A DNA stretch of 64,000 nucleotides from Certhia americana (GCA_018697195.1 CM031866.1:10623469-10687468), one strand, 5' to 3'. Counted from the first letter of the stretch, positions 10,249 through 24,794 are shown. Program-made: numbers and translations. Notes: generated by a model from the sequence alone, not told the origin.

Positions 10249-13200
10249 TTAATAAAACCAGTTGATGTCCCAGCTTAGCATAGCATTGCATATTTGAGTT
10301 TTGCTTATAGTATTACTCATACAAAGGAGAAAGAAGAGAAAGAAATAAGACTTTGCACAGAAATTCCAAGAAGACAAGATATCTTAAGCAGGCATAGTTT
10401 ATAATTCATAGACATAACAAAATGAGTAAGAATCTCTCACACCAAACTAAAACATTCTGTCCAAGAACAAATAGAACTGCACCCCAGGGACCATACAGCC
10501 CAACTAACAGCAATTCTTCATTTTTATTGTCTATTTCACAGTGTAATGAGTGAGTAAAAAAAGAGCATAATAATTATGAGAAACAATTTGGAGAATAACA
10601 AAAGCAATACAGCACTCTTAGCACTCTTGCTTTCCCATCTGCCTAATTTTGCAAGGTTTTCTCTGCATTGTAATCAAAAAGCAATTGAACATCGTTTTTA
10701 AAAAATGGTCCATTGGATCACTATAGACATTCTACCCAAGGCTGCAGTCTAGAACCTGCTTGGATGGCAGAGTTCTTTCCCAGGCCATGACCTATACCAA
10801 AGGTTTATGGCAGTGTGTTCAGACCTTGGAATTTGGCTTTCTAGGACACACAGTTAGACCTCTGGTGAGAAATGGCCCGATTTTTGAAAGTTAGGAATCA
10901 GTTGACAGCAAAATTTTGTGGCAAAGAGGTTCCCAAGGCTGCACTGAAAGTCCTTTTAGCCACTCCAGTGGCAGGAGCAGCTGACTGACTGGGCTGTGGA
11001 CATTCCTGTCCCTGCTTTCTACTGAGTGTTCCCCATCCCATATGAACAGCAGTTCACTCAAACATCTCCATGTTATCCTCTGCTACTGCCTGATTATCCT
11101 GTGTCTCCTTCTTGATCTCTTGTCCCTGTATAACACAGCTGAGATTTTGATTCATCCATACAACACCTGTTAACCAGCTGTAATGCATTTCATGCTCAAT
11201 GCCTCTGTTCCTTCTCCATGATGAAAACTGACAATCCCAATGGCAATCAGCAAAGCAGAATGGAGGCTTGGCAATGCTGTTGGTAAATTCTAGAAATGTC
11301 ACTGCTATTTTCTTACCAAAAAACCTGAAAAACTTGCTCAGTAGCAATTTAAACCCATGTGAGAAAAGTGTTATCCCCTAGATCCATCATTTTCTCAGTT
11401 AGGTAGAATGCCAGCAAGCAGCACTTCAGTTATTTCCTGGCATTTCAGAGTCTGTGTCTCTAAAGCACGTCCTAACACGACTGTGCATCACAACTGAAAG
11501 AGCACACAAAGGTCACATAAATCAGTCCAAGTAATACTGGGACCAGAGAGAAGCTATCAATATGCAAACTGCAGAGGCAACAAATGTTTGTGCTTTTTAG
11601 AATTCCAGCTTTGCAGAGCTGAAATAAATTTCCAGGAAATAGTACATAGCTTTGCCACAGGAGGTATTTTTGTATCCAAATTACTCACTATGTGTATAAT
11701 AAAAAATATTCCTTGATTATTCTCAAGCTGACAATGTATTCAGGTGGTGTCACACTTAACTAACACTCCCACTGATGTTTTACTTTGTAGAAGTTGTTAT
11801 TACTAAAATCTCATCTATTTTGGCAGCTGTCCCAGTGATAAAGCACACTGGGGATCAGAACATTATTTTCACTTGGGTAGATAATGCTGGAAGAAGGACC
11901 AAATTGCTGAGGATGATGCTCTTATGAGACAGTTAACCAAACTGCCTCTGATCATGCCATGAAAAGAGATTAGACAGATTATAGTCTTTATGAATGCTAT
12001 CAGAAAGAAGGCAATCTCTTTTTCTCAACTAGTTAAAGTGAAAAAAAAGGTCTTTTAAAGCTTTTCTAACCTGCCATGATAAGTGACATATTTTATTGGA
12101 TCTCCCTTCCTCTCAGGAAACATGAGAAGCTTGATATTTTCATTTTGCAATTCCAAAGCTACAAAGTAGGAGGGGAAGATCGTTCTTTGGGCCATTACAC
12201 TGCTGAACAGTTAAGGCTTTTCAGTAAATTTCTTGTGCTTTCCATTGCCACAGCTGACACTGGTGACTGCTGCAAGCATATGTTCAGCATTGATGTACTG
12301 AGGAAGGAAGCCCCAGTCAGAGCTGTAAATGCCCTTCCTCCTCACCCCTGCTCCTATTGCTCAAACCATGTGATGCACCAGCAGCTGAGCAACTGCTGAG
12401 CTGCTCCATCCAAATCACAGCTGCACTTTAATATTGGCACTGAAATCAGCATTGTTTCTACAGCAAAGAATTAGCTTTAAAATATTAAAAGGCTTCTGAC
12501 TACATGCAAAAAGAGACTTGATTTTGAAATTCATATTGGGTCCTGGCATATTCATGTTCAGAAAAACTGGAACACGTAGGTTTGAAATGTCTTTGCAGCA
12601 GCTGTAGGTCAGCCACAACAGCAGATTTAGTGATTCAGACCACACTAAATTGTGTGATCAACCTCACCCCACAGAATTAATTCAGGCTTCTATCAGTGGC
12701 AGACACCAGAATGCCTCCTACTCCATTTCTGTACATACATTCCACACAGATTATGGCACATTAGATACAGGCTTGCTTTTCAAGGAAAAAAAATATTGGA
12801 AGAAGACAAAAAGAAAAAGAAAATGCTATGATTCTCATGGTTTTATATCAGAGCAGGTATGGAAAAGGAGTGATACCCCAACCCCTTAAATCTTGGATTT
12901 GCTTTTCAGTGGCACAAATATATAATGCTTCTCAAGGAACCAGCCACAAATACCTTAAAAATTACTTCTGATTTCAGGAAATTCCTACTTACTACAGTGC
13001 TTCAAGAATAAGCAAATTTATGCAGAGGAAAGGATATGCCAGCTGTTACTTTGGAATAGCTGGCCTTACTACAAATCATAAATTAGGACCCAGTGAAAAA
13101 GTGTTTCTTACCAGGTAGGCCAAGTTGGTGTTTGAAGTTCAAAATAAAACCCATAAATATCTGCAAGTGCTGCAGCACAAAGAGTACTATTCAATGGCAT

Positions 13201-16200
13201 CAGCAGAATGCCTCATTGTCTTTGAATGAACATTCAATAAATTGGAGGAAGATGCCTTAGAGATGCATCATCAGAGGACTGGCAGCTAAAGACTATTTTC
13301 CCAGAAAACTGCTCAGAATTCCTCCAACACACACTAGGAAAAAAAATCAAAGCTGCACCATAGACAAAGATGACTTAAGGAGCAAAGAAAGAGAACAATT
13401 CAGACACCATGGCTACAACCACCCATTCATAACCTAAGTTATGGGAGTAAAAGCAATTGATCAAAACACATGAGAAATAGTGACCTAAAAACTCTATCAC
13501 ATCTTTGTACCACTATGAAATTTGAAAATTATGAGAACTGTAGAAGTCCAGATAGCTACCCTTGAAAATAGCCCCTGCTTTTTGCAGAGGATTCTGCAGT
13601 TCAGTAAGGAAGCAAAGGACTCCTCAACTACCTTGAAACACAGTCAGGATTTAATATGAAATATTCAGTATCAAGCAAATCATCAAATGTATGTTATCTC
13701 TGTGCTGAGATACAAAACAACAAATAAAGCTTTTTGGTAAAGGTATTCCAACAACATAGAAAAATTTTGGAGTTTGCATACTGTAAAAACTCTCTTATGC
13801 CACTTTTCAGAAGTCTGTCCAGGGAGCAAGAGTGAATGTCTCTGTGGCCCAGGCATAACAGACTGGGAGAAATAAAATATCTGGATGTAAAATAGAGCAG
13901 AATTAAGATTGCCTCTCTGCTTCAAAAACTTCTCTCCACATCGTATCACAGTATAAAGTGATGGCATGCATCCCCTTACAGCAACTACTGCACACAGCTC
14001 TTTGCTAGAATCCACTCTCTGTAGCTCTTGGTAATTTTCAATCAGGAAGCACTGAATACAAGCACTATTCCAGCTTTTTTTCCCCTCAACATTTTGTCAT
14101 TCATATTACCGCTGTGATTCACAGAGGATTAAATATAATTTTGCCTATTTGAGCACTTTTAACACATTTATTTGATGTATAATTATACACATCAAAAATA
14201 CACATTTCAAGCCTATTTATAAAGCCAAGAGAAAGAAATAGCATTATATAATAGCACTGTTTAATATGTCATACAGAAGAAATAACGAATTTACTACCAG
14301 TACCTTTGACTTTCAGAAAACTGAACAGAGTCATAGCCACAAACACAGCTGATAAATAAATGGACTGACAGTCCTGGGAAAATCTATAAATGGAGAACAG
14401 CAGTGTGATCTCAGAACACTCACAAGAAAACTGCTGGCTGTATTAGGTAGATTATTATAGGCACTATATGCCAGTTTATATTAAAACCACAGGACATAAT
14501 CTTTGAGGTAGTGATAGGAAAACCCTTTATAATTTTAAAGACACAGAGAGATAGCAAAGACAATTAAACAGTAAAACCATGCATTAGAATGACATAAAAA
14601 CCAGTTATATTAAAGCAATTTAAATCAATCTGCCATTTTCATCTTTAAAATCTAGATAATTTAAAACCAATAATCTAGAATTTTCTTCAGTTAGAAGAGT
14701 TAAAGTTTCTATCAGTAACAAAATGATTTCCAACTACCTATTCACCAAAATCAGGATGAAAATGACATACACTGGATTAACAAAAGAGGAACCTTTAAGG
14801 AGCTTTAAGGCACTGACACCTCAGTGCCCCTTGCAGACAGACATGGGAACTCGGTGAGCAGACACAGACCTGAGAAAAACAGGAGTCACTCCATGAAATG
14901 GCTGCTTTTCCACTCCCACTAACAAAGCAGAGCCAGGAGACAGGTTTAGACCTACATGTCTGGAGGTAAGGAAAATTCATCATATTCACAGAAGCATTAC
15001 CACTCAGTAAAAGTCTGACACTAAAACAAACCTTATTCAGACACGTTTCCTAAAAGACTCTCTTCAGCAGTGACTCCATAATCTCAAGTCATAACATAAC
15101 AGAAAAGGGGACTAAGACAAGAAACAGGAAATAAAATATATATTTTTATTATTAGATTGGAATTTAAATATGGTTTTCTAAATGTAAATTATCTAGAAGC
15201 ACAATCTTCAGAAAAGCTGCACATACAATAATAGAATGTACAGACGTAAAAGTCTATTTTGAGTATTTTGCCCTATTCAGGGAGAAAGTGTGGAAGGCAC
15301 TTGGGTTTTTCCAGGTGAAGGAAGGGGTACATTCCCTTCCCTCAAGCACCCTTGTTTCAGAGCTTGATTTGCAGAGCAGAAAATGTGCAAGCCTGTGCAG
15401 ATCTCGAAATGGCACATGGCTATGACACAACATTCAGATTGTTCTGGGAATACAGGATGGAGGGGGCACTCTGGCAGAATACTCAGTTCCTTTGCAGGCA
15501 TTGTAGCTGCAGCCCACGTCAACCAGCAATTTGGCACATTCCATGTCTGGGAAGAAGCCTCTCAGACTGCGCTGTCTGAATCTGTGTTTCTTGTCTCCAC
15601 AGTGAACGATCTGAAGATACCACAAAAAGACCAGAAATATCACAACTGATAACTCAAAAAAATAGTAATTTTCTAGCAAGTGGATTAAGTCAGAAAGACT
15701 TTTGAGAAAAAAGTAATTCTATCAGGTTTTTGAACATGAATGACTGGACACCAGTGCACTGCACTCTCAAGGCACTTTCTGTGGGTGCAGAGGTCCTCCT
15801 ATAAGGAGCAGCTTGGATGGGACAATGACACAGATGAGCACAACATTTAGTGCATGCAATGCATTTGTGATCTGTATGTAGAGTGTGTAACTAATGTTAG
15901 GATAGGTTTAATAGCAATGCAATTAAACACAACAGTACAGTTCCTTCAGGTGGGAGAGCAGGAAATCGGTGCTTAAGCTCCTGGGTAGGGAAAGTGAAGC
16001 AGAGGGAGAACTGCAACATTTCTCCAGCCAGATCAGCTACTAAGGACAAAACAATCACCAAAAAAACCATCTGACCATTCTAGAGTGATCCCCCACAATA
16101 TATTACTCTTCAGTAGAGATGAGATGCAGCCTGATTGTGGGTTAATCCTAGAATTATTTCTTTTCAATATTCTACTTTTGATGCAATTTGGATGCTGATA

Positions 16201-19194
16201 AGCATCCTTGCTTAGCTAGGTGACTACACAAAGCCATCTAATTTGTCTATTTAGATACTTACTTTAAAATCCATGCTCATATGCATAGGGGATTGTCATT
16301 TATGTGTGACAGAATTAGATCAGGATTTATTACAGGTATGTACAGAGTCTGGCAAGTAGAGTTGAGGATTATTTAATGCATAAATATTTATGTGAAGCAA
16401 AGCCACAATGGTTATTCATTAAAAAAGAATAGTCATAATCTGAACACTCTAACCTGATTTTTACTGCTTATCACTCAAGCCTTGGATCAACTATTTATTT
16501 AGTTTTATGGAAGATCTACTGGACCCGGCCTCTCCTGAGCCTAGAAATACAGTCTAAGTCATTAAGAAAATACAGACCAGGAGATTTCCTCTTGATTTCA
16601 ATCACCCAAGCACAGCAGAGAAGCTTCCATCTGAGAACATTTACTAAGAAACATAGGGAATTATCCCAGGTAGAGTAACACAACCATTCTGCTGCCAAGG
16701 TATTTCCTTCAGAGTTAGCTTAGTTCTTACTGTGTAGTAGTGCTCTGTGCAGTCCTGGTTTGAGAATATTTACAAAAGCTTAATTCAGAATTGCTAATAA
16801 TTCTGAACATTTCAGATATTAAAATTGACTGGATTCCATCAAAGACTGAAGAGGATTTTGCACCATTTATGTTATGCTGCTGTCTTAGACATAATCTTCA
16901 ACAAATATTTGTCTTCAGGTGAATAAATTTCAGTACTGCTTCTTCGAGTTTGTCTTGTAACAAGTAGGTTTTCAGAAAATACTTTGTGTTTTACTTGTAC
17001 ACACCAGTAACTGTGAGCAATTTTGCAATGGACAAGTAAGCACTCCATTGTATGACTGGCTGATAAACATAATTACATAATTCTTACATGTGCAGGTTAT
17101 GATACATTCAGCTTTGTTTACATTTCAGAGTTTATCAGAAATTACCTGGACTAAGCATATTTACATACAGCTTTGAAGAGATTTTTTTTTTACAGATCAC
17201 AGCACTTGCCATACTTTCTGGGTCATGAGTTCTGAGCTCACTACCAAAGAGCAATATTTGTTGTTCTGCTACAAAGCCACAGGTAACTACTTTGGTTTTG
17301 CCCACAGCTTCCTCTGCAGATGGTCACAATTATCACACTGTGTTGTGCAGCATGAAAATATAATATTCTGTCAAACTCTTACATGAGAGGGTCTAAGCAT
17401 AAATACATGTTTCTACAAAACTGACTTGCAGCTTTTACAAGGTAGAGCCATAACAGTACAGAAGGTTGAAAGAATACTTTACAACACAGTGGGAAATATC
17501 TTACAGGAGCATTTTCAGCCTGAAATTCTACACAGCTTGAAGTCAGATTCATTAATGGTTAAGATATCTTTTCCCTCTGTAGACCATTTCAAAACATTTG
17601 TGACTTGTGCATTTGCCAAAAATGCATAAATTAAAAAAAACCACAACACAATCAGATTTATGAGAATCTGATGAGCCTCAAAATACTTCATAACGTGTCT
17701 GATATACAGGCAAAATTATATAGCCACAGAAAACCACTGAAAAGCCCTTTTGTATAAACCTATTGCACAGAAAATGCTTTTGCAAACCTGCTGTGCCTAC
17801 AACAGTACACTCTGCATGGCTCAAAGCAGGTGCAGAGAGGCTTCTCTGGAGCCTCTTCACTTCAGAGATTGTGCAGCCAAAGCTGTCTTAACAGAGAAAT
17901 TGATATCACTAACAGCACTTGGGAAGGCAGATTAGAGGATTCAGAACAACTAGAAGTGGTTAGCAGAAATTTCATCTGATGGCCGTGTACCTTCTTTCCA
18001 AGCTGAACTTCAGAATTCTATTTTGTGCTTTAATTCTCCTGAGAAAATGCCTGCAGCACCTTCAGCACTGCAAATGCTCTTGTTCTCCAAGCACTCTTAG
18101 CAGGGCTTTGACTGGCTGGGAGGTTTGGCTCTACTTCCATTTCAGCAAAAGTTTAGCATGTTTGTTTTGAACTTTCCATGGAAAGTTTCCCCACTTGTTA
18201 AAATTGTTGCCTGAATCATCCCACAATATATCCAAGTGACCGTTAAAAAGAATTCTGTGTGATACAAGGAAAGATCAATGGATTCACATTCCCACTACAA
18301 CTGCCAAATAACAGCAATTTGTTTAGAAAAAGTAAGTGGATACTGGAGCATTTTTCTAAATGTGGCACCAGCAGACAGCAAGTGGGGGAAAAAACAGGGG
18401 AAGCAGTTTGAAAGTTTACAAGTTTGTGTCACCTTTATTGCAGCCATCACATGAAAGAACACTGCATGAGACTTGCAGACATCCCTGTGACAGCAAAGCT
18501 TAAAAAAAAATCAAGGAGAAAATAAGAGTATTTAACTGACAAAGAATCCTATAACAATCTAAAGACTCATCCTGGACTGCTCTGAACATCTTGCACATTT
18601 TTCCATGACAAGAGAACAGATTGTCTCTCAAAGCACCTTTCTCCACTCCCCGAAGTGTTGCTCTCAAATTAGTCTTATGCCCACGGACAAAGACAGGAAA
18701 TCTAAGATAGTACTCACTAGTTCTTGCACTTCAAGGACAAAAATCTTCACACACACCTTTCTTTTTCTCACCAGCTGAAATGCCAATTCAGGAGAAGGAA
18801 TGAAATGAAAACAAGTTGACCAGATAACAAGCTGAAAGTGCAGATGCTCAGGCACTTAATAAATAGAGAGTTAGTTTTGGACAGTACATCCATGACCTCT
18901 TCCTATAATACACCATTACAGCTGCTTCTGCCTGTGACAAGAACATACCGTCCCCTTCTTCAAAATAGGTAGTACTTGTTGAATTAACAAGTGTGGTCTA
19001 CAATAGTCTGAAGATTTGAACTTATGTAGGCAGACTAATAGGAGAAAAATATCTATACTGTTAACTCTTTCCACTTTGGCTTTCATTAGGAGTTTTTACT
19101 GCTATTCTATCAATCTGATATGGACAAAATGAGAAGAGTGATTTTTGGGGGGAAATGTGAGAGATGCACTTGACTGCTTAAGAAAATGAGGTGT
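10249..19194. other. Intergenic stretch, nothing recognised
   Basis: About 9 kb of AT-rich unique sequence. Open frames are short (up to about 110 codons), have no recognisable domains, and often overlap each other on opposite strands. No tRNA, known repeat or splice-supported exon was recognised. Distal CYP19A1 or GLDN regulatory elements could lie here but cannot be seen by reading. Confidence 0.5.
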
Positions 19195-19710
19195 TTGGCC
19201 CCAAAGGAGGCAAAGGCCTGACTCACAGCTGGGCCAGAAACTCCTCCAGGACACCCCCAGAGGAGAGGATGTCCCAGTGAGCAGCAATGCATAGGACTCC
19301 CCTGCATACCTTTCAAATGTGTGTGATTTGACTGTGAGCCAAGCACTTCGTTCCATAAATGTGGGAGCCTGAGTGAGCTGCCTTTGAGCCCTTCCTGCTG
19401 GGCTGCAGGGCAGAGATCTCCCCTTGAACTTCCCATGGCATCTCTAAGGATAGAGAGACCTTCTGCTAATGACAGATCTTTGGATGAGTCCAACTCAAGC
19501 TTCCTCTAAATTGCCCCTGGACTGCAGTCCAGGTGACTCTCCCCTTGAACAGGGACACTTCTCAAGGATTGAGATCCCTTACCTAACACTATGAGATTCT
19601 TCCTTACAGATTTGTTGTGAAAATGACTCTCCAAAAACCAGCTCAACCAACCCCCTGGCTCCTCACATATGGATTATTCAGTGAAATAATGGTTGTAATA
19701 AACATCCACA
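19195..19710 (+). mobile_element. Suspected LTR-like insertion
   Basis: A segment richer in GC than its surroundings, containing CCTGGACTGCAGTCCAGGTG, a CCCCTTGAACAGGGACACTT stretch, GGATTGAGATCCCTTACC, and an AATAAA-containing end (GTAATAAACATCC). The overall pattern resembles bird LTRs, but I cannot name a family and see no clear TG..CA ends or target duplication. It could be unique sequence. Confidence 0.28.
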
Positions 19711-22594
19711 AATATCACATGAGATGTGTTTTTAGGAAAATCAAGACACATGTACACAAACTAAGGAGATGCATTCGGTCATACTGAAACTGACAGTGTT
19801 GTCTGCATTTGTTCCAGATAAAAGAAATCACTGAAGATCTTTTTGAGTATTCAAGCCCACATGGGACATATTTTATAAAGCTCCTTACATCAACAACATT
19901 TACAGCCAAAAAGAAACCCATCAAAAACATAAACACTAAACCCCAAGTACCCAAAGGTGGTGTGTGAAGACTCACACCTGTCTCCAGGCAGTATAGGCAG
20001 AAAGATTTCAAGAGACTCTTATGGATTGTTTTGTACCTGACAATATAATGAGCTTCTCCTAAAGCTTTTCTTTCCTTCCAGAATAAGAGCTAATGTTCTT
20101 TATTGAAGCTTTGATGACCATGACACTCTAGATGTTGAGCACTCACAGTTCCCAAGACACTCTTGTGGTTTGGGGGGGTTGGGCAGCAAGTCAGAAAGAG
20201 AATTGTGAAGATTTGTGAAATAGAATTGCCAAATCTGCCTGGTGTTAGAACTGCAAGCAGTATAGACCCTCTGAAGCTGGGAATAAAAGAAAAAAAAAAA
20301 TATGTGGGCAGTATAAATGGGTTCAACCAACTACATTGATATGAGAGTATTTAGGTGACCTTTTTAAAATGGCATTAACTAGGGAAGCCAAACTCCTCTT
20401 TGCCTGAAGAAAATTCTGTAGGGGAGGCCATAAATGTGCCCATTTCTGCACGGAATATAATGTTAGAAAGGCCAAACAAGACAGCTCCTTACAAGACACT
20501 GCACAAGAAAAATTGACATACAAAGTGTGAAATGAGTGATTTCCAATATTGTGTTTTACTAACTCTGTCAAAATACAGCTGCCTATGTACACACAGTTCT
20601 TTGAAAGGGTGTATTTATCACAGTGAATAGAAACAGTCATGGAGGGGTTATGAACAAGTTTCAGAGTGCAGTGGATGCTGCTAAATGAAGGGGCTGTTTA
20701 GAAGTAGCACCCAGGCACCCCCCAAGGCAGCACTGGAAGTGTGGCTGGAAATGGAGAGAGTGACTAAAAGCTGATTGCCTGCAAACATTCTGCAGCGTTT
20801 TGTGCTTAATTAGCTCTTTAATAACAGTGGACTGAAATAGACTCAAAATCTGCAAGCAGTTCACTGACACAATTTTAAGGAATTGATAAATTTTTATATA
20901 CACAGGATGTTTTGTTAGATAATTTTACTCACTAGTGAGAGAACCTGACAGGCTGAACATCACCTGTTCCCCTGGCTGATACACACCTAAAGTACAAAGT
21001 AGCACTGGAAGTATTTGAAGACAGGCACTTGCACTAGTCTCAACTCTTCAGCACCTGATAATTGACTTGTTAAGGGTAACAATAAAATAGTACATAGGGG
21101 AAATTAAAAGAAAAATAAAGTATAAAATGGCCAGTTAAATTACAACAGTGTCTTTCTTTGAGTTCCTGGTAAAGGCAGGCAGCCATTATTGCAAACACAG
21201 GGATGTCCAAGAGCGCTGCTTTAGATTCCTTTACTTTTATCTAGGGAAGAAAAGGCACAGAGAGGAATGTGTACATATTTGTCCCATGTTTAAACTTCCC
21301 ACCTGGCATCTGATTTTGTCCAATATCCAGGATGGAGCAACAATCCCCATGGTCTCCAGCATGACCTTGTGCTGACAGCCCATGTTCACACTGATGTCTC
21401 TGCTTCCTCCTTCCTCTGTTTGCTCACACAACATGGAGTATATCAGGGACAGATTCACCAGTGGCTAACCATCCTTGAGGCAAAGCAAGCATTTCCCTCA
21501 TTCCCTCAAGACTGCATTGAAACCACCAGGACATAAAAAGAATTGAGATCTCAGCCACATGCCATCCTACCAACTTCATAATACTAATTCTTATACCAGT
21601 TATTTCATTGCCACTGATTTAATGCAATCAATTTTCTTTTTACATAGTTACTAGTGAGGAATCAAGCCCTTATTACTAAAACCCAACTCTAATCAGTGTT
21701 ATCATATGAGCCACAGGGTTCCTAGAAGGTTACATACCCTTCTGCTCAGCTATGAAGAGCATTTTGCATCCTTTTCCCTCAACAGTCTATTGTGAAATAT
21801 TTAGAACAAAAAGCTCCTGCTTTATTTTTGTTTAATGGTATCAAACACAACTTTGTTAATTCAGTGAATGCCTACTCAGGCTCTGAAGAATTCGTAGTAT
21901 TCAACATAGACCTTTGTAGTGAACAACAAGACCAATCATTCTGGTTGCATTATGCAAAGTTCCAGGAATTCTTTGGCATTAGAGAAAGATATATTTTCTC
22001 TGGTATATGGAAATATTATTTGATTTAAAGTTGTATCCCACAGAAGTCAGCCTTGACAGAACCTAATTTAAATATAAATGATCATTTTCATGCTATTTTA
22101 CCCATTTTGAGACTACTTCACGAGTATCTTAATCAGCTTCTTATCCCTGAATTCATACACAAATTCCTTGTATCAGTAAATAGACGTATAGCACTGTCAG
22201 AAGAAGGAACGCCAACAAAAACTTTAACAGATTTTCTTTTTAGATAGGTACTTTTAGTTAAATAAATTATCATGGAGCAAGGAATAGAAATGTGCTTGTG
22301 TGAGAAACTGGCCATTCTTGGTCTCCCCTAAACTTCTGGCAATACTTGCTGACAACAAAAACACCTGAATTTGTTTAACATTCCTTATATTAACAGCTTA
22401 TTTCCTTAAACTCATCATTCTGATAAGCTTTTAAAAATGAGTACTTATGTAGTTTATTTTGTGCATGTATAATAAAGAATATCTCAGGATTTAGGTGCTT
22501 CCAAATAAAGCTACTATTTATTTTAATTTCAATTTATCACTAATGAAAGCAATGCCTCTGAGAGCTCTTTCACCAATAGCCAAGTTACTCTCTA
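19711..22594. other. Intergenic stretch, nothing recognised
   Basis: AT-rich unique sequence with only short overlapping open frames and no recognisable coding or repeat content. Confidence 0.5.
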
Positions 22595-23332
22595 ATGCTA
22601 AAGCCTGACCCATCACCAATTAAAAAACCATCATCAGTGAGGGGTGGCTGCAACCACACAAACTTTGGGAGTGTCAGATCTTCCCTTTGCCTCCTTCCTG
22701 GACAGAACACAAAAGCAATGATGTGTTTGCAGTGGCAACAGGGACCAAGTTTGGCTTCTGAAAAAACACGTGAGGAGCACAAAGGAAAAACACAACCAGA
22801 AAACCATCACAAAGTTCAACACAAGCTGTTGTTCTACTCAGCAGCTGAAACCACAACACTACTAAATGCCATAAACCAGTTCCAAGTCATGGGAAAGAGA
22901 TGGAAACTTTCGATGGTAGCTTTCCCATGCAAGGCTTTCTTAATTTGGGGTCTCTGTCCATCTGCTTCAGAACTGATCACATATATTAGCTTGCCCACAT
23001 TAAGAATCCATAAGAAATGCATCATGCAATGGACCAAAACCAGCCCCAAAACCCAGCTCTTCCAGAATGTAAATATCCCTAGTCTACAAGCAGTAAGAAC
23101 ATACAGTTGGTTTATAAAACCAAAAAAGAAAATACTAATGCACGACTTTCCCCCTAAGCTTTTAGGTAGGCACAAAAGTTACAACCAGCTATTGTGTCTT
23201 TTTGAAATAAAACTAAGTAATTTTAACACTTCCAGAATGTCAGATACTGTGGCACAGGTTGCAACCATTATTTTGTCCACTCTAAACACAACAGAACTAA
23301 AGTTCTGCCCACTTTTGCGTGTACTGTAAACA
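22595..23332 (+). other. Unexplained 244-codon open reading frame
   Basis: ATG at 22595 to TAA at 23330-23332, no internal stop; I re-read it codon by codon. The product is basic and rich in Lys, Ser, Thr and Asn. It has no signal peptide, membrane segment, repeat or family motif I recognise. The Kozak context is poor (TCTAATGC) and there is no obvious promoter. The same stretch is also open for 113 codons on the other strand, which argues for a chance stop-poor region. A decayed retroelement or a single-exon gene of unknown function cannot be excluded. I do not call it a gene. Confidence 0.15.
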
Positions 23333-24372
23333 AGTCTCTGCATAATAAATAGATATGGAAGAGTATGCACACATGGAAAAAGAACAAGAGTTCAGTTCTA
23401 CTGAAATTATGTTTGTTTCTGGTTGTCTAATCTGAGCCTCTTCCACAGGATTGCAGTAACGCCACAAGAATTTTTTGCATGAATTCAGTCCTTATTCTCC
23501 CCAAACTGTCTGCATTATTTATTTATTTACTTAAATAAAGGCTTCTCAAAAGAGATTTTACATATGAAAAAATTCTATGTCTCTTTCATCCTTCCCTGGG
23601 TTAAAAATATTCAATCACTGGAACTATTGTCCATAACTCTTAAATACCTTCTGTTCCAAGTGAGATCACAGTTCTTTAAATGTGAGACCACTTTCCCCAT
23701 TAGATGAGTTTCCTTAATAAAGAAATGTTAATGCTAAATCTTTGAGTGAATTCAGAAAAAGAAGAATGAAAACATTTTATGATAATCTTTTACATTTGTG
23801 GCCTGATAGCAGAAGACGAGGATGCACAGTGTCATACTGCCAGTAAGTGTGTTACTGGATTTAACACAGCCTTGCTGGAAACAGAATTGAGTCATTGAAT
23901 TTTCTAAACTAGAGAGTACTAGGCAAAAAAAAATTATTTTGACCTATTTCCCAAAACAGTCTGTTTGGACCCATGGAGTAAACTTACAGAAGAGGCAGCT
24001 GAGCCAGCTAATGATTTCCCATTGCAGACATTGAGACAATTTGGATTTCTCCTGCTGCAAGCCAGTAACAGGCACAAGTACCTCATTCATGCTTCTGTGT
24101 GAGTCTCCTCTATTATCATCATCAACACATCTTCCTGTAGATCTTTGGACATTACTTGAATGATTCCTGAAATCACATAATACAATGTTCTTCAAAACAA
24201 TTGAAAGTTAAGTTTGCTTGAGTTACCCTAAACTAGAGCAAAAAGGGAGAATAACTACAAAGCAGAGAAATCAGCCTTTGTTTGTATAATCATTCTGAGG
24301 AGTTATCAAACCAACTGGGAACATAAAGCAAACAGCACATACAAAAGTATATAGGATAGCAGTCAGTCCTCT
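23333..24372. other. Intergenic stretch, nothing recognised
   Basis: AT-rich sequence leading to the candidate distal CYP19A1 promoter. No exon or known repeat recognised. Confidence 0.5.
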
Positions 24373-24381
24373 TCAAGGTCA
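24373..24381 (+). promoter_or_regulatory. NR5A/ERR-type extended half-site TCAAGGTCA
   Basis: A perfect TCAAGGTCA, the monomer site for SF-1/LRH-1 (NR5A) and estrogen-related receptors, about 415 bp upstream of the candidate distal TATA box. The same nine bases occur in the proximal promoter at 31274. Function is inferred. Confidence 0.35.
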
Positions 24382-24794
24382 GGGAAGGATTGTGTCCTAC
24401 AGAATGTCATTGACATCTTCGTACATTCTTATTTTAGAATAAAACTTCTGGACTGCCTTGCTGTTGGAAAATGAAAATACCTTTAGATACACTTGGCAAA
24501 GAGTTATTACAATTTCTGTTAGTTGTATCTCCAGTTAGATGACAAACCTGTTTCCTTGTTCAGAGCCACTAAACACAAACTACAAACTTTGTTTACTTCT
24601 GTTTTACTCTCCAGTCACAATTCTAATCAGCACTAGGCATGTGTATCTCTGTCACTGGCTGTTTTGGAGCAGATACACTGAGCTGTAGAGGTAAAATTAC
24701 AAAATTTTCTTTTCAAAGCAACAGTCCCTGATCTATTACAATAAACAAACTTCCATCTCCAAGCAACTGATCTCTTAGCAACAAGAAGCACCTG

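Noticed and set aside
15277..15679. Cluster of overlapping 75-88 codon frames on both strands
   Set aside because: Mutually overlapping on opposite strands, without splice sites or family motifs.
19110..19493. 127-codon open frame on the minus strand
   Set aside because: Lies inside the GC-richer LTR-like segment and resembles no known protein; probably a composition effect.
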